From Legionellales bacterium (GTDB lineage Bacteria; Pseudomonadota; Gammaproteobacteria; Berkiellales; Berkiellaceae): a stretch of DNA of 64,000 bases. The stretch lies in contig PANA01000001.1 in assembly GCA_002708265.1 (NCBI GenBank), positions 124,001 to 188,000 of the forward strand, written 5' to 3'. This document shows, in pieces, positions 8,289 through 18,597 of this stretch; position 1 is the first letter of the stretch, and every line of letters starts with the position of its first letter. The position numbers and the translations under genes were made by a program. The notes under the pieces were generated by a model that did not search any database, was not told the origin of the DNA, and saw nothing but the letters and a program-made list of their open reading frames with translations.

Positions 8289-9074
8289 ATGTTAAAAATG
8301 AAGAAGAAAGCGCAGGAAAAGGCACAGGCATTATTGGCTTTAATTGTTGATGTTTTTAGGTTTGAGGCACAATATGAGGAGAATCTTTTCTCAGCTAGTG
8401 TTATTAAAGCACTCGATGAAGAGGACTGGATACTCAAATCCTTCGTTAGTCTCACAGGATTAGAATATGAATATCGAGCCGAGCATGACGAGCTAGGGGC
8501 TCAGGATGTGGAGGTTTTAGACAAGTATATTGCAGACCCCTCTGCGGGGGTTGAGGCACTTAATATGCATTTACTGGAAGGCTTCACAAACGGCATCATG
8601 CAAGTAATTGCTGTCAACACAGAGCTTCCTAAGCAACGTATCATGCAAATCATTGTTCACGAGGTGAATCACGTATTTCTCAGTCACAAAAAACTCCATG
8701 ATGATGAAGCGCTTAATCAATTCTATCTTGAATACTATGCCTTTCTTGCCGAAAGAATATACGCAGAAAAAAAGTGCACACCAGATAAGTTAATGCGTTT
8801 AGCCAAGGAAATATGTAATACTTATCAACTACCATGGGAAAAGGTTGTTTTAGAGAAACGTATATGGCTTCATCCTAAGGCCTCAAGAATTCTGCCAGCA
8901 TTTCCCAAGGCAAGCACAAAAAAATACTTAAGGACAGAAGTTCCAGAACTATTCCCAGCGCCAAGAAGAGCTGATGGGGTTTTATTTTATCGGCAACATA
9001 GAAGTTGCGATAAGGTAGAAAAAACCAAAAAAGAAGCAAAAAAACATAGCAGTCGACTGGGTGTTAGACCTTAA
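8289..9074 (+). CDS. Putative zinc-metallopeptidase-like protein with HExNH motif (paralogue 1)
   Basis: I do not recognise a named family. The centre has IIVHEVNHVFLSH, an HExxH zinc-binding motif with Asn before the last His, and about 30 residues later FYLEYYAFLAERIYA, whose glutamates could supply the third zinc ligand as in gluzincins. The N-terminus is helical and the C-terminal 30 residues are very basic (KVEKTKKEAKKH). No signal peptide or membrane segment is seen. ATG 8289 is chosen because it aligns with the MLK start of the next gene; a GTG at 8271 is possible. The next gene is a clear paralogue. A cytosolic peptidase, toxin or secreted effector are all possible. Confidence 0.6.
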   Translation: MLKMKKKAQEKAQALLALIVDVFRFEAQYEENLFSASVIKALDEEDWILKSFVSLTGLEYEYRAEHDELGAQDVEVLDKYIADPSAGVEALNMHLLEGFTNGIMQVIAVNTELPKQRIMQIIVHEVNHVFLSHKKLHDDEALNQFYLEYYAFLAERIYAEKKCTPDKLMRLAKEICNTYQLPWEKVVLEKRIWLHPKASRILPAFPKASTKKYLRTEVPELFPAPRRADGVLFYRQHRSCDKVEKTKKEAKKHSSRLGVRP

Positions 9075-9089
9075 TTAAGTATTTAAAAT

Positions 9090-9881
9090 ATGTTGAAATT
9101 CCAAAGTGAGTTGCTGACTGACGCACGCATTAAAATTACCAGCCTTATAAATAGAGTTCAGGAAGAAGCTGAGTCGGGCAATTGTTTTGCCCTTAGTATT
9201 AAAAGTCTATTAGAGAATACAGAATGGCAGATAAAGCCATTTCTTGATTTGTCAGAAAGTGACTATATGAAACCTGGTGATGGAGTAGAGGCTCGGAGAA
9301 GACACGAAATTCTGAGTGCATATATTGCTGATCCTGAAAATATGAAAGATGCTTTATTTGATATGAAGTTGTTGGGATTTGTGAATATCGATAAAAAGCT
9401 TATTGCAATTAATACGGAACGTTTACCTGAATCTCAAATGATGGGCGTACTCGTACATGAAGCAAATCATGCCTATCTAACAAAAAAGATATTACACAAA
9501 AATTCAAAACTTGAGACATTCTATTTAGAGTACTATGCCTTTTTATCAGAAAGAATATACGCGGGACGAGACTGTTCTCCGACTGAGTTAATAAAGATGG
9601 CAAAATCTATTTGTAAAATTTACGGTGTGAAGTGGGCTGCTGTAAAACAAGAAAGGGATATATGGTTGAGCCCCAGCTACAAGAAAATTTTGCCTCACGT
9701 CCCAAAAGCGCTAGCAATGGAGTACTTGCTTCAAAGAGTGCCTGAATTGTTTATTAAAGCGAGTAAGCCCACTACCGGTATTCTATATGCAAAATCGTTA
9801 GATGAGAAAAGTGCGTCAGGGTTGAGAAAGGCGGCCTACAACATCAGTCTTAATTATAATATTGCGAAAACTGCCCCTTAG
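9090..9881 (+). CDS. Putative zinc-metallopeptidase-like protein with HExNH motif (paralogue 2)
   Basis: This 263-residue protein has the same architecture as its upstream neighbour. It keeps VLVHEANHAYLTKK in place of IIVHEVNHVFLSHK, then FYLEYYAFLSERIYAG, and a similar tail region around YLLQRVPELF. Conservation between the copies is strongest at the HExNH and LEYYAFLxERIYA blocks, as expected if they form an active site. The start ATG 9090 has no good Shine-Dalgarno and lies 15 nt after the first stop, so translation may be coupled. No signal peptide is present. The sequence looks more AT-rich than the flanking housekeeping genes. Function unknown. Confidence 0.6.
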   Translation: MLKFQSELLTDARIKITSLINRVQEEAESGNCFALSIKSLLENTEWQIKPFLDLSESDYMKPGDGVEARRRHEILSAYIADPENMKDALFDMKLLGFVNIDKKLIAINTERLPESQMMGVLVHEANHAYLTKKILHKNSKLETFYLEYYAFLSERIYAGRDCSPTELIKMAKSICKIYGVKWAAVKQERDIWLSPSYKKILPHVPKALAMEYLLQRVPELFIKASKPTTGILYAKSLDEKSASGLRKAAYNISLNYNIAKTAP

Positions 9882-9923
9882 TATATGATACGCGATAAGC
9901 TATATCGCCAGTTGGGGGTCAAT

Positions 9924-10793
9924 ATGCCAGAGTTGCCAGAAGTTGAAACCGTCAGGCAGCAATTGTGTAGAAAAGTATCAAATAAGAAGATAGCCGCGGT
10001 CGAAGTTTTTCACTCAAAAGCCACAGATCATAATGAATCGTTTCAAAAAGTCCTTGTCGGGCAGACTATAAAAAATATAGAGCGAATTGGAAAGTTAATG
10101 ATCTTCACTTTTAAGGACGATGAAGAACTGTTTATGCTTTCCCACCTTAAAATGACGGGTCAGTTTTTTTACCAAACGAAAAGTGGAAAAGTTGCTGGTG
10201 GGGGGCACTCTATGCTGCCTGCAGATGCAATGGACTTGCCAAATCGTCACACTCGTATAGCATTTGATTTTTCTGATAGTACCCACTTGTTCTTTAATGA
10301 TATGCGTTTGTTTGGTTACTGCAAGTTAGCAGACCGAGAACAAATGTTAAAAGCCAAAGAGGCATTTGGACCTGAACCGATTCAATGTGATTTTGACGTA
10401 AGCTGGTTTGTTGAAAAACTTCGAAAACGAAAGACCTCTGTGAAAGCGGTACTTTTAGATCAAGGTTTTATTGCTGGTCTTGGTAACATATATGTGGATG
10501 AAGCTCTTTATATTGCTAAAGTTCGCCCGACGCGGTTGGCTAATCGTGTTACAAAAAAAGAGGCAATCGCCATTGCTCAAGCCAGTAAGCAGGTTCTAGA
10601 AGCCGCTATTGCTGTAGGTGGCACTACTTTTCAACACTTCTCAGATACAGGCGGTGAAAATGGAAACTACACCGACTACCTAAAAGTCTTTGGCCAGCAA
10701 ACAAAGCAGTGTCCTCGAAAAGATGGAGGGATTATCCAGAAAATACGAGTCGCTGGAAGGGGCACACATTTTTGCCCAGCTTGTCAAAAATAG
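9924..10793 (+). CDS. mutM: Formamidopyrimidine-DNA glycosylase with incomplete zinc finger
   Basis: ATG 9924 gives the correct mature N-terminus PELPEVETVRQQL, in which Pro1 attacks the lesion and Glu2 is catalytic; the longer ORF would bury it. A lysine in RIGKLMIF and LDQGFIAGLGNIYVDEAL (helix-two-turn-helix) are present, and the C-terminus has GRGTHFCPACQK with the catalytic Arg. The enzyme excises 8-oxoguanine and opened purines. The zinc finger normally has four cysteines as CxxC...CxxC, but here the first pair reads CPRKDG, so one cysteine is lost. The Arg loop is intact, so activity is likely retained. It follows the HExNH pair closely but is unrelated to it. Confidence 0.94.
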   Translation: MPELPEVETVRQQLCRKVSNKKIAAVEVFHSKATDHNESFQKVLVGQTIKNIERIGKLMIFTFKDDEELFMLSHLKMTGQFFYQTKSGKVAGGGHSMLPADAMDLPNRHTRIAFDFSDSTHLFFNDMRLFGYCKLADREQMLKAKEAFGPEPIQCDFDVSWFVEKLRKRKTSVKAVLLDQGFIAGLGNIYVDEALYIAKVRPTRLANRVTKKEAIAIAQASKQVLEAAIAVGGTTFQHFSDTGGENGNYTDYLKVFGQQTKQCPRKDGGIIQKIRVAGRGTHFCPACQK

Positions 10794-10795
10794 AG

Positions 10796-11968
10796 TTAAA
10801 AACAAACGTTATCTGGCTCTGAAGATGATGGCTCATTGCAGGTAGTCAGCGTGTTTTTGCTGAGCAATGGAATGAATATACCGTGGCTGAGGTGGTTAAG
10901 GTACTCCATTGATAAGTTTCTCATCCATAGCTTGCCAAAGCTAAATAGGGTTGAGATGCAGACCAAAACGAAACAAAAGTATCCAACGCCAAATACAATC
11001 CCCATGATCTTGACAGGCATAACGAGCAGAGGAAATATGAGCGTTGTTCCATAACATATACCCGCGACTGCACCCGCTGCCAGTATAAAGCCAATCAGAG
11101 CAAAGAAACCGACCATGGTTACGCCAAACACAACCACTAAGCTCATAAGCACTCGCCACATCAGGTAAATAAAGGCTTCTTTTTTAGCGCTTTTATAGAT
11201 GCCGTAGGTATATGCAAAACTGCTAATGAAGCTGCGATTGGTAAAGGCCATAATGGGGATGATATAGTCTTTCACCCAAAAGAGTAGTATGAGTGAAGCG
11301 GCCCCTAGGAAAACAGACGAGCCTATGAAAACAAAGAGCCACTGCCAAAGTGCTCGGTGGTGGATGTCATAAAATTCTTCAAAGTCCACATCAGGATTAA
11401 TGGCGTACAGTGAATCGAGCCAGTTATAGGTGCCCAGTGCCCAACTCGCAAACCAAATGAAAAAAAATAAATAAAAACAAAGGCGAAAAGCCAATAATTG
11501 ATTAGCCGCTCGGGCATATTTTCTAAATCCAGACTTGATTCTTGGAAGACCGCTCTGGCAGGTGTCTAGTAAAATGAATACGAAGCGGCTAACAATAAAG
11601 GCATAGAGTAAAAAGAAAACTAGCGCGATAGAACTAACAATAGATATTTCTAGCCAGTTATCTTGAATGAGAATAGGGATCTGTTGAAAGCTATGGTAAT
11701 CCAGTGCCTCCCAAACACTTTCAGGCTGAGGGACTTGAACCACCTCAGCAGAGATATGGTGCACAGAAGCAGAAGAAGAGGCGGCTTCTTCGACTTCCTG
11801 ATCGTGACCAGTAATGTTGGCACTATAGGACGCAAGTTCACCACTGAGAATGCCAATTAAGGCTAAACGCCACCAGTTAGACCATTTGATTGGCCATAAT
11901 AGGCCAATAGAGCGCTGAAAAGCGCGCTCTGTTAATGAGGACAGTGATGCTGTTCTGACAGGGGACAT
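10796..11968 (-). CDS. Polytopic membrane protein of unknown function
   Basis: This is a 390-residue protein with a cytoplasmic N-terminus, an extended acidic and serine-rich segment (about residues 50-90), and roughly seven hydrophobic stretches, for example ISIVSSIALVFFLLYAFIV and IGFILAAGAVAGICYGTTL. I see no transporter or enzyme motif. It loosely resembles uncharacterised multipass proteins of the DUF7544 kind, but that is a weak impression. It ends two bases from the mutM stop on the opposite strand and lies downstream of ubiB in the same orientation with a 41-nt gap. Confidence 0.6.
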   Translation of the reverse strand: MSPVRTASLSSLTERAFQRSIGLLWPIKWSNWWRLALIGILSGELASYSANITGHDQEVEEAASSSASVHHISAEVVQVPQPESVWEALDYHSFQQIPILIQDNWLEISIVSSIALVFFLLYAFIVSRFVFILLDTCQSGLPRIKSGFRKYARAANQLLAFRLCFYLFFFIWFASWALGTYNWLDSLYAINPDVDFEEFYDIHHRALWQWLFVFIGSSVFLGAASLILLFWVKDYIIPIMAFTNRSFISSFAYTYGIYKSAKKEAFIYLMWRVLMSLVVVFGVTMVGFFALIGFILAAGAVAGICYGTTLIFPLLVMPVKIMGIVFGVGYFCFVLVCISTLFSFGKLWMRNLSMEYLNHLSHGIFIPLLSKNTLTTCNEPSSSEPDNVCF

Positions 11969-12009
11969 AACATGTCTCGTATTGTCGTGCTGTCTTTTAG
12001 TATAGCTGC

Positions 12010-13608
12010 TTAGGCACCACAGGCCGGCTTTTTAAAGCCGGTCCACAGCAAAAGAGCCGCACAAAGCGCTAAGCCAAGTGCCAAGTAAAGTGCTGGCAAA
12101 GACTCACTTGAAGGCATTAAAGCTAAATATCCAGCAATTGTAAAAAGGATGCCGCTCACAAAAGCAACCAATGATGAGCATCCCCTTTGATTTTCAGAGG
12201 CCAGATGTTTGGGCTCTGTCGGCTTAACCGGGTTCAGCTGTTGGTGTACCCAACCAGGCAGCTCTCTCGCCAGTAGGCCCAAAACAGCTTTAGGACTGCG
12301 ACGCTTACGCATCCATTTTTCCATGAAGGGCTTTGCCGTTGCCCATAAATCTAAATCGGGGTAAAGCTCACGCCCTAACCCTTCGATGTTGAAAAGTGTT
12401 TTTTGTAGTAAAAGTAACTGCGGCTGGGCTTCTATTTGAAAAGCGCGAGATGCTTGAAGGAGCTGCATAAGACTTTGAGCAAATGAGATTTCACTAATAG
12501 GCTTGCCAAAAATTGGCTCGCACAGCGTTCGAATGGTGGCAGAGAAAGCTTCAATGTTGGTATCCTTTGGCGCCCATCCAGATTCCACATGTAAAACAGC
12601 AACGCGGCGGTAATCACGATTGAAAAACGCTAAGAAGTTTTCAGCAAGGTAGTGCTGATCGACAGGGGACAAGGTTCCCATAATGCCAAAATCAACAGCA
12701 ATATATTGAGGGTTGTCAGGCCTTTCAGGGTTAATAAAAATATTTCCCGGATGCATATCAGCATGAAAAAAACAGTGCTCAAATGCCTGGGTAAAAAATA
12801 TTTCGACCCCTCGTTCAGCGAGCAAGGCAAAATCAACACCGGCTGCCTCTAAGGCTGGGCGGTCAGATATGTTGATACCATTAATATACTCTGAGACCAT
12901 TACGTCGGCGGACGTTAAGTCAAAATATACTTTTGGAACATGAATTAACTCGCTATTCTCAAAGTTTCGAGCCAGCAAAGAGGCATTGGCTGCTTCTTGG
13001 CGCAAGTCGAGTTCTTGATCAAGCGTTCTTTCTAGCTCTGTTACCAACTCCGTCGGGTGAAAGCGTCGTGAGGCTTTTGAGAATCGTTCAATCCAGCGAG
13101 CGAGTCGATACAAGGTTTGAACATCTTTTGCCACCTGACGTCGCACATTGGGTCTTAATACTTTAACCGCAACCTTCTCTCCAGTTGGCAAAATAGCCGC
13201 GTGTACTTGGGCAATGGATGCTGCTGCAACCGGTTTGGGGTCAAAAAAGCGAAATAGTGTTCCGATTGGTTGCCCAAGACTTTTTTCGATGGCTTGAATG
13301 GCTATATCTGAATCAAAAGGAGGAACATTATCTTGTAATCCGCTAAGTGCGTTTGCTATTTCAGGCGGAAGCAGGTCCCGTCGCGTAGATAAAATTTGGC
13401 CAAATTTAACAAACAAAGGTCCTAAACTTTCCAACCCTTTTTTTACTCGTAATTCGTAAGGTAGTTTACGAGAGGGGTGCAAGTACAGCCAAGGTGCAAT
13501 GGTACGAGTGAGTGCAAATGGATTCCAGCGAGTAATCCGAGCCAGGGGTTTATCCAGGTGGTAGGCACTAATAGTTGTTGCGATTTTAAATAGGCGGCGT
13601 AATCCCAT
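12010..13608 (-). CDS. ubiB: Ubiquinone biosynthesis ATPase/kinase-like UbiB
   Basis: The 532-residue protein has the ABC1/ADCK/UbiB signature LGPLFVKFGQILSTRRDLLP (KxGQ motif), the Ala-rich loop VAAASIAQVHAA, the lysine in EKVAVKVLRP, and FFHADMHPGNIFI with VDFGIMG (HxDxxPxN and DFG-like). Two C-terminal membrane helices anchor it. UbiB supports extraction and handling of ubiquinone intermediates. It is the last gene of ubiE-ubiJ-ubiB; three bases separate it from ubiJ. Confidence 0.96.
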   Translation of the reverse strand: MGLRRLFKIATTISAYHLDKPLARITRWNPFALTRTIAPWLYLHPSRKLPYELRVKKGLESLGPLFVKFGQILSTRRDLLPPEIANALSGLQDNVPPFDSDIAIQAIEKSLGQPIGTLFRFFDPKPVAAASIAQVHAAILPTGEKVAVKVLRPNVRRQVAKDVQTLYRLARWIERFSKASRRFHPTELVTELERTLDQELDLRQEAANASLLARNFENSELIHVPKVYFDLTSADVMVSEYINGINISDRPALEAAGVDFALLAERGVEIFFTQAFEHCFFHADMHPGNIFINPERPDNPQYIAVDFGIMGTLSPVDQHYLAENFLAFFNRDYRRVAVLHVESGWAPKDTNIEAFSATIRTLCEPIFGKPISEISFAQSLMQLLQASRAFQIEAQPQLLLLQKTLFNIEGLGRELYPDLDLWATAKPFMEKWMRKRRSPKAVLGLLARELPGWVHQQLNPVKPTEPKHLASENQRGCSSLVAFVSGILFTIAGYLALMPSSESLPALYLALGLALCAALLLWTGFKKPACGA

Positions 13609-13611
13609 GAC

Positions 13612-14091
13612 TTATTTATTCCACCAGGTTGTAATTGATTGTTTAATGGCCAATGCATCTTCTAGCCAGTCCTGACCTCGTTCACGAGCCAAAGTAGTCG
13701 GAAAGTGTGTTACCAGTAGCCCAGATAATTTATCTCCGATCCACGGCGTTAAAAACTGTACCCAGTCTACCGATAAACTTTCAAAAGCTTCGGCAAGCGC
13801 GCGCGACAAGCCAACATCTCCCTGAATATGAAGTTTAGAAGAGGGCTCTTTCTGAATCAGTGCTTGGAAGTCTGACAGTGCACCTCGGATCGTTAATTGG
13901 GCTGGAGAAGTGTGCGAGTGAGGGGCAATCAGTTCGCCAGTTGATAAAATAAGCATGCTAGCGCTGCCCCAGTCGGTAACGATAATTTCAATGACACGCC
14001 CAGAGAAAGGTTTTAAATAATGACAGGCACAAGGATCTGTATTAAACAGCTCCGTCGCAATCGAGGCCGCTAAGTCTGAGAGTCGGTTCAT
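13612..14091 (-). CDS. ubiJ: Ubiquinone biosynthesis accessory factor UbiJ (SCP2 domain)
   Basis: This 159-residue protein has an SCP2-like lipid-binding fold. The segment AQLTIRGALSDFQALIQ followed by LHIQGDVGLSRALAEAFESL is typical of UbiJ, which binds lipid intermediates and organises the Ubi complex. Its start overlaps the ubiE stop by four bases and it is followed by ubiB, the standard gammaproteobacterial order. It is somewhat shorter than the E. coli protein (about 200 residues) at the C-terminus. Confidence 0.88.
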   Translation of the reverse strand: MNRLSDLAASIATELFNTDPCACHYLKPFSGRVIEIIVTDWGSASMLILSTGELIAPHSHTSPAQLTIRGALSDFQALIQKEPSSKLHIQGDVGLSRALAEAFESLSVDWVQFLTPWIGDKLSGLLVTHFPTTLARERGQDWLEDALAIKQSITTWWNK

Positions 14092-14834
14092 AGCTTGATG
14101 CCTTGATGAATAGCCACAATACCCCCGGTCAGATTTTGGTGCTGGGCATGTTCAAAACCGGCATCAAGAATCATTTGTTGTAGGGTTGCTTGGTCCGGGT
14201 GTTTGCGAATAGATTCGACTAGATATTGGTAGCTGTCTTTGTCTCCAGTCACTAATCCACCGACTTTCGGTATGACATTGAATGAATAGGCATCGTATAC
14301 TTTTTCAAATGTGGCATTGGTTGGGTGAGAAAACTCTAATATGCCTAGTCGTCCAGCAGGTTTTAAGACACGATAGAACTCTTTTAGGGCTGCTGCTTTA
14401 TCGGTGACATTTCTTAAACCAAAAGCAATGGTAATGCGATCGAAGGTTGCGTTATTGAACGGTAAGCACTGTGCATCTGCTTGAGCAATGGACAAGTTGG
14501 AGCAGATGCCTTCATCAAGAAGGCGGATTTTGCCTTGTTCTAACATGGCAAAGTTGATATCCGTCAAAATCAATTGGCCCGTAGCACCAAGCTGTGGATA
14601 GGCTAAACGGGAGATATCGCCTGTTCCACCAGCCACATCGAGCATTGAGTGTCCTTTTGATAGGCGCATGCTGGCTACAAAATGGCGTTTCCATAGTCGG
14701 TGCAAACCCGCCGACATGAGATCATTCATGAGATCATAGCGGCCAGATACAGAGTCAAAAACAGCTTTAACTTTGTTGGCTTTTTCTTTAATGTCGACGG
14801 TTTGGTACCCAAAATGGGTTTTATCATTTTGCAT
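14088..14834 (-). CDS. ubiE: Ubiquinone/menaquinone methyltransferase UbiE
   Basis: This is a 248-residue SAM-dependent C-methyltransferase. Motif I is MLDVAGGTGDISR, the post-I motif is IAFGLRNV, and NVIPKVGGLVTGDKDSYQYL is the UbiE signature near the C-terminus. It methylates the 2-polyprenyl-6-methoxybenzoquinol ring. The stop overlaps the ubiJ start (ATGA) and it lies 3 nt after hslU. Confidence 0.97.
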   Translation of the reverse strand: MQNDKTHFGYQTVDIKEKANKVKAVFDSVSGRYDLMNDLMSAGLHRLWKRHFVASMRLSKGHSMLDVAGGTGDISRLAYPQLGATGQLILTDINFAMLEQGKIRLLDEGICSNLSIAQADAQCLPFNNATFDRITIAFGLRNVTDKAAALKEFYRVLKPAGRLGILEFSHPTNATFEKVYDAYSFNVIPKVGGLVTGDKDSYQYLVESIRKHPDQATLQQMILDAGFEHAQHQNLTGGIVAIHQGIKL

Positions 14835-14837
14835 AAG

Positions 14838-16157
14838 TTATAGAATAAATTGTGTTAAGTCTTCGTTTTGCAACAGGCCGTTCAGCTGAGAGTCTACATA
14901 AGCTTGATCGATAATGATTGTATTATCGTGGTGATCGGCCGCGTCAAATGAAACGGTTTCCAGCAGCTTTTCCATAACTGTATAAAGCCGACGAGCACCA
15001 ATGTTTTCAGATTGCTCATTGATCTGCCACGCAACCTCAGCAATTCGTTGTAAACCATCGTCATTAAACTGCAAAGAAAGCCCTTCGGTTTTAAGCAATG
15101 CTTGATATTGGGCGCATAAGCTGGCATCTGGTTCCTGAAGGATTCTAACGAAATCTTCCACTTTTAGCGCTTCAAGCTCAACCCTTATGGGTAATCGTCC
15201 TTGTAGCTCTGGCACTAGATCAGAAGGTTTGGCCATATGAAATGCGCCAGAGGCAATAAATAAGATATGATCTGTTTTCACTGTTCCAAATTTAGTGGAG
15301 ACCGTGCACCCTTCAACCAAAGGCAGCAAGTCACGCTGCACGCCTTCACGTGAGACTTCACCACCGCTACCATTATCAGAACGCTTAGCGACCTTATCAA
15401 TTTCATCGATAAAAACAATGCCATTTTGCTCAAGCCGCTTTAAGGCTAAAGCTTTATTTTCCTCGTCATCAATTAACTTTTCAGCTTCTTCTTCTTGGAT
15501 GAGCTTTAGGGCATCTTTGATTTTAAGCTTGCGAGTTTTTTGGCGATCGTTGCCCATGTTTTTGAACATATTCTGTAGCTGGCTTGACATCTCTTCCATG
15601 CCGGGAGGCGCCATAATTTCGACATTCATTGGGGTGGAGGATACATCAATCTCTATTTCTTGATCGTCCAGTTCGCCGGCATCTAATTTCTTTTGAAAAG
15701 CCTGTCGAGCAGCAGAGTCATGATCCATACCAGGGGCGGCAGGGACTAAGACATCCAAGATACGTGACTGGGCAGCCATGCTTGCTCGGTCAAGAACTTT
15801 TTGCTTGGCTTCTTCAGTGACCATCTTAACGGCGATTTGTGCTAAGTCCCGAATAATTGACTCAACGTCACGGCCCACATATCCGACTTCAGTAAATTTA
15901 GTGGCTTCAACTTTGATGAAAGGTGCCTGTGCTAGCCGGGCAAGACGACGAGCAATTTCTGTTTTACCCACCCCAGTCGGTCCAATCATTAATATGTTTT
16001 TAGGGGTAATTTCGCTGCGTAAAGGTTCATCAACCTTCATTCTTCGATATCGATTTCTTAATGCAATGGCGACAGCGCGCTTGGCTTGAGATTGGCCAAT
16101 AATGTGCTTGTCTAGCTCATGAACAATTTCACGAGGCGTCATGACGGATGTCGACAT
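14838..16157 (-). CDS. hslU: ATP-dependent protease ATPase subunit HslU
   Basis: This 439-residue AAA+ unfoldase has Walker [17 protein letters not shown], the GYVGRDVES pore-loop region, an I-domain of about residues 110-240, Walker [13 protein letters not shown], sensor 1 in LFIASGAFH and the [10 protein letters not shown] sensor 2. The C-terminal tail ends in QFIL, which docks into HslV. It drives proteolysis by HslV in the cytoplasm. It follows hslV by 12 nt. Confidence 0.98.
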   Translation of the reverse strand: MSTSVMTPREIVHELDKHIIGQSQAKRAVAIALRNRYRRMKVDEPLRSEITPKNILMIGPTGVGKTEIARRLARLAQAPFIKVEATKFTEVGYVGRDVESIIRDLAQIAVKMVTEEAKQKVLDRASMAAQSRILDVLVPAAPGMDHDSAARQAFQKKLDAGELDDQEIEIDVSSTPMNVEIMAPPGMEEMSSQLQNMFKNMGNDRQKTRKLKIKDALKLIQEEEAEKLIDDEENKALALKRLEQNGIVFIDEIDKVAKRSDNGSGGEVSREGVQRDLLPLVEGCTVSTKFGTVKTDHILFIASGAFHMAKPSDLVPELQGRLPIRVELEALKVEDFVRILQEPDASLCAQYQALLKTEGLSLQFNDDGLQRIAEVAWQINEQSENIGARRLYTVMEKLLETVSFDAADHHDNTIIIDQAYVDSQLNGLLQNEDLTQFIL

Positions 16158-16169
16158 AGATCGTCTCTC

Positions 16170-16715
16170 CTAAGATGTTTGATCAAGGACTTCAACTGTG
16201 TGGTGGTGGTTAGTGAAAACACAGATGTCGCCAGCTATTGAGAGGGCTTTTTCGGCTATTTCTTTAGCGGAGAGCTCGGTGTTTTGTAACAACGCAAGCG
16301 CGGCAGCTTGGGCGAAGGGCCCTCCAGAGCCGATGGCCATCAGACCTTCTTCAGGCTCTATCACATCCCCATTCCCCGTAATGATTAATGAGGTTGTGGC
16401 ATCAGCAACTGCTAGTAGCGCCTCTAAACGACGAAGCATTTTATCTGTACGCCAGTCCTTGGCTAACTCTACTGCTGCCCGAGTTAAATTTCCTTGATGG
16501 AGTTCTAGCTTTGCTTCAAATCGCTCAAAGAGCGTAAAGGCATCTGCGGTTCCACCTGCGAAACCAGCAATCACTTTTCCATTGAATAAGCGTCGAACTT
16601 TGCGGGCGTTTCCTTTGAAAATAGTGTTGCTCATCGAGACTTGGCCGTCTCCTGCGACCGCAACCGATTTTCCACGGCGAACGGAAACAATAGTGGTACC
16701 ACGAAACTGATCCAT
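16170..16715 (-). CDS. hslV: ATP-dependent protease peptidase subunit HslV
   Basis: This 181-residue proteasome-like peptidase has catalytic threonine in [10 protein letters not shown] after a six-residue leader MDQFRG, which must be removed for activity. [40 protein letters not shown] and [16 protein letters not shown] are family hallmarks. The leader is longer than in E. coli HslV, where only Met precedes Thr. It forms a double hexamer capped by HslU and is encoded between the FtsN-like gene and hslU. Confidence 0.97.
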   Translation of the reverse strand: MDQFRGTTIVSVRRGKSVAVAGDGQVSMSNTIFKGNARKVRRLFNGKVIAGFAGGTADAFTLFERFEAKLELHQGNLTRAAVELAKDWRTDKMLRRLEALLAVADATTSLIITGNGDVIEPEEGLMAIGSGGPFAQAAALALLQNTELSAKEIAEKALSIAGDICVFTNHHHTVEVLDQTS

Positions 16716-16735
16716 TGGAATCCCCTTAGCAGTGT

Positions 16736-17314
16736 TTAGCTAGGGGAATATTCTACCACTATTGTGTTTTTGAATCCCGACTCTTTTAAGGCGCGCTTCA
16801 AAGAAATGGCACCTTCTTCAGAAGCGTACGGGCCTAAGAACAAACGACCGGCGCCGTGTTTAGAATAAGAAGAGGTGATTTGTGGCTCAAACCCTGCCAT
16901 TCGAAGCCTAGAGGCCATGGCTTGTAATTCATCAGAATTTTTGAAGTAGCCTAACTCAACCACATGCAATGCTTGACCCACATTGGCGGTCGCTAAAGCG
17001 GCATGAGAGCCTTTCATGCTTTTGGTGGCTTGCTCTGTCAGCAAGTCATAAAAGTCAAAACGAGGTTTTGATGTTGGGGTTGGTACACGCTCGGTTGTTG
17101 GTTGAGCTGTTTCCAGTACGAGAGCTGAAGAAGGAGCAGACTCAACAACCCGGTTTTCAGACTTGAAATGAAAACCAAACAAAAACAAAGCGCAAGCAAT
17201 AATTGCCCAGGCGCCAGCGATCATCTGAATGGAAACCAAAGGAGCGCGCGCTTTTGGTTGGCGATTTTGCCGGTATCGAGGTGCCGGCTTGTGGTGAACA
17301 TAATCCCTTATCAT
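16736..17314 (-). CDS. ftsN: FtsN-like cell-division protein with SPOR domain
   Basis: The product is 192 residues: a basic cytoplasmic tail, one membrane helix ([21 protein letters not shown], about residues 28-48), a Pro/Thr-rich linker, and a C-terminal SPOR domain ([20 protein letters not shown] to VVEYSPS, about residues 115-192). This is the plan of FtsN, the septal peptidoglycan activator, and ftsN-hslV-hslU is a conserved gammaproteobacterial order. It is shorter than E. coli FtsN in the linker. The gene name rests on architecture and synteny. Confidence 0.85.
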   Translation of the reverse strand: MIRDYVHHKPAPRYRQNRQPKARAPLVSIQMIAGAWAIIACALFLFGFHFKSENRVVESAPSSALVLETAQPTTERVPTPTSKPRFDFYDLLTEQATKSMKGSHAALATANVGQALHVVELGYFKNSDELQAMASRLRMAGFEPQITSSYSKHGAGRLFLGPYASEEGAISLKRALKESGFKNTIVVEYSPS

Positions 17315-17484
17315 AATCCTACTACCACTTCTAAACTGCTTATTGAACTACACCCAATCTGAAGAGCCATTATCCAGTGTGGCACATAATGTGTCCAGTT
17401 GAGCACTGGAATTTGAGTATAGGACAATGATAGTTAGCAAACAAGATAATTGTGAGGGTCGATAAGGTTTGCCCCTGGTCATAT

Positions 17485-17496
17485 TTTGTTTGACAT
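17485..17496 (+). promoter_or_regulatory. Shared promoter box upstream of pseB
   Basis: TTTGTTTGACAT at this site includes a perfect TTGACA (17490-17495), 62 nt before the pseB start. The same 12 bases occur at 22842-22853 ahead of the RmlD-NeuB unit. No good TATAAT sits 17 nt downstream in either case; AAAACT and AAGACT are found there. The 242-nt gap containing it also has a 7-bp inverted repeat TCCAGTG/CACTGGA around 17375-17415. Confidence 0.5.
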
Positions 17497-17541
17497 AAAC
17501 AGTGGGATGTAAAAAACTATGGGCTTATAAAATGGAAATAG

Positions 17542-18588
<1,047 letters not shown>

Positions 18589-18597
18589 GGCGACAGA

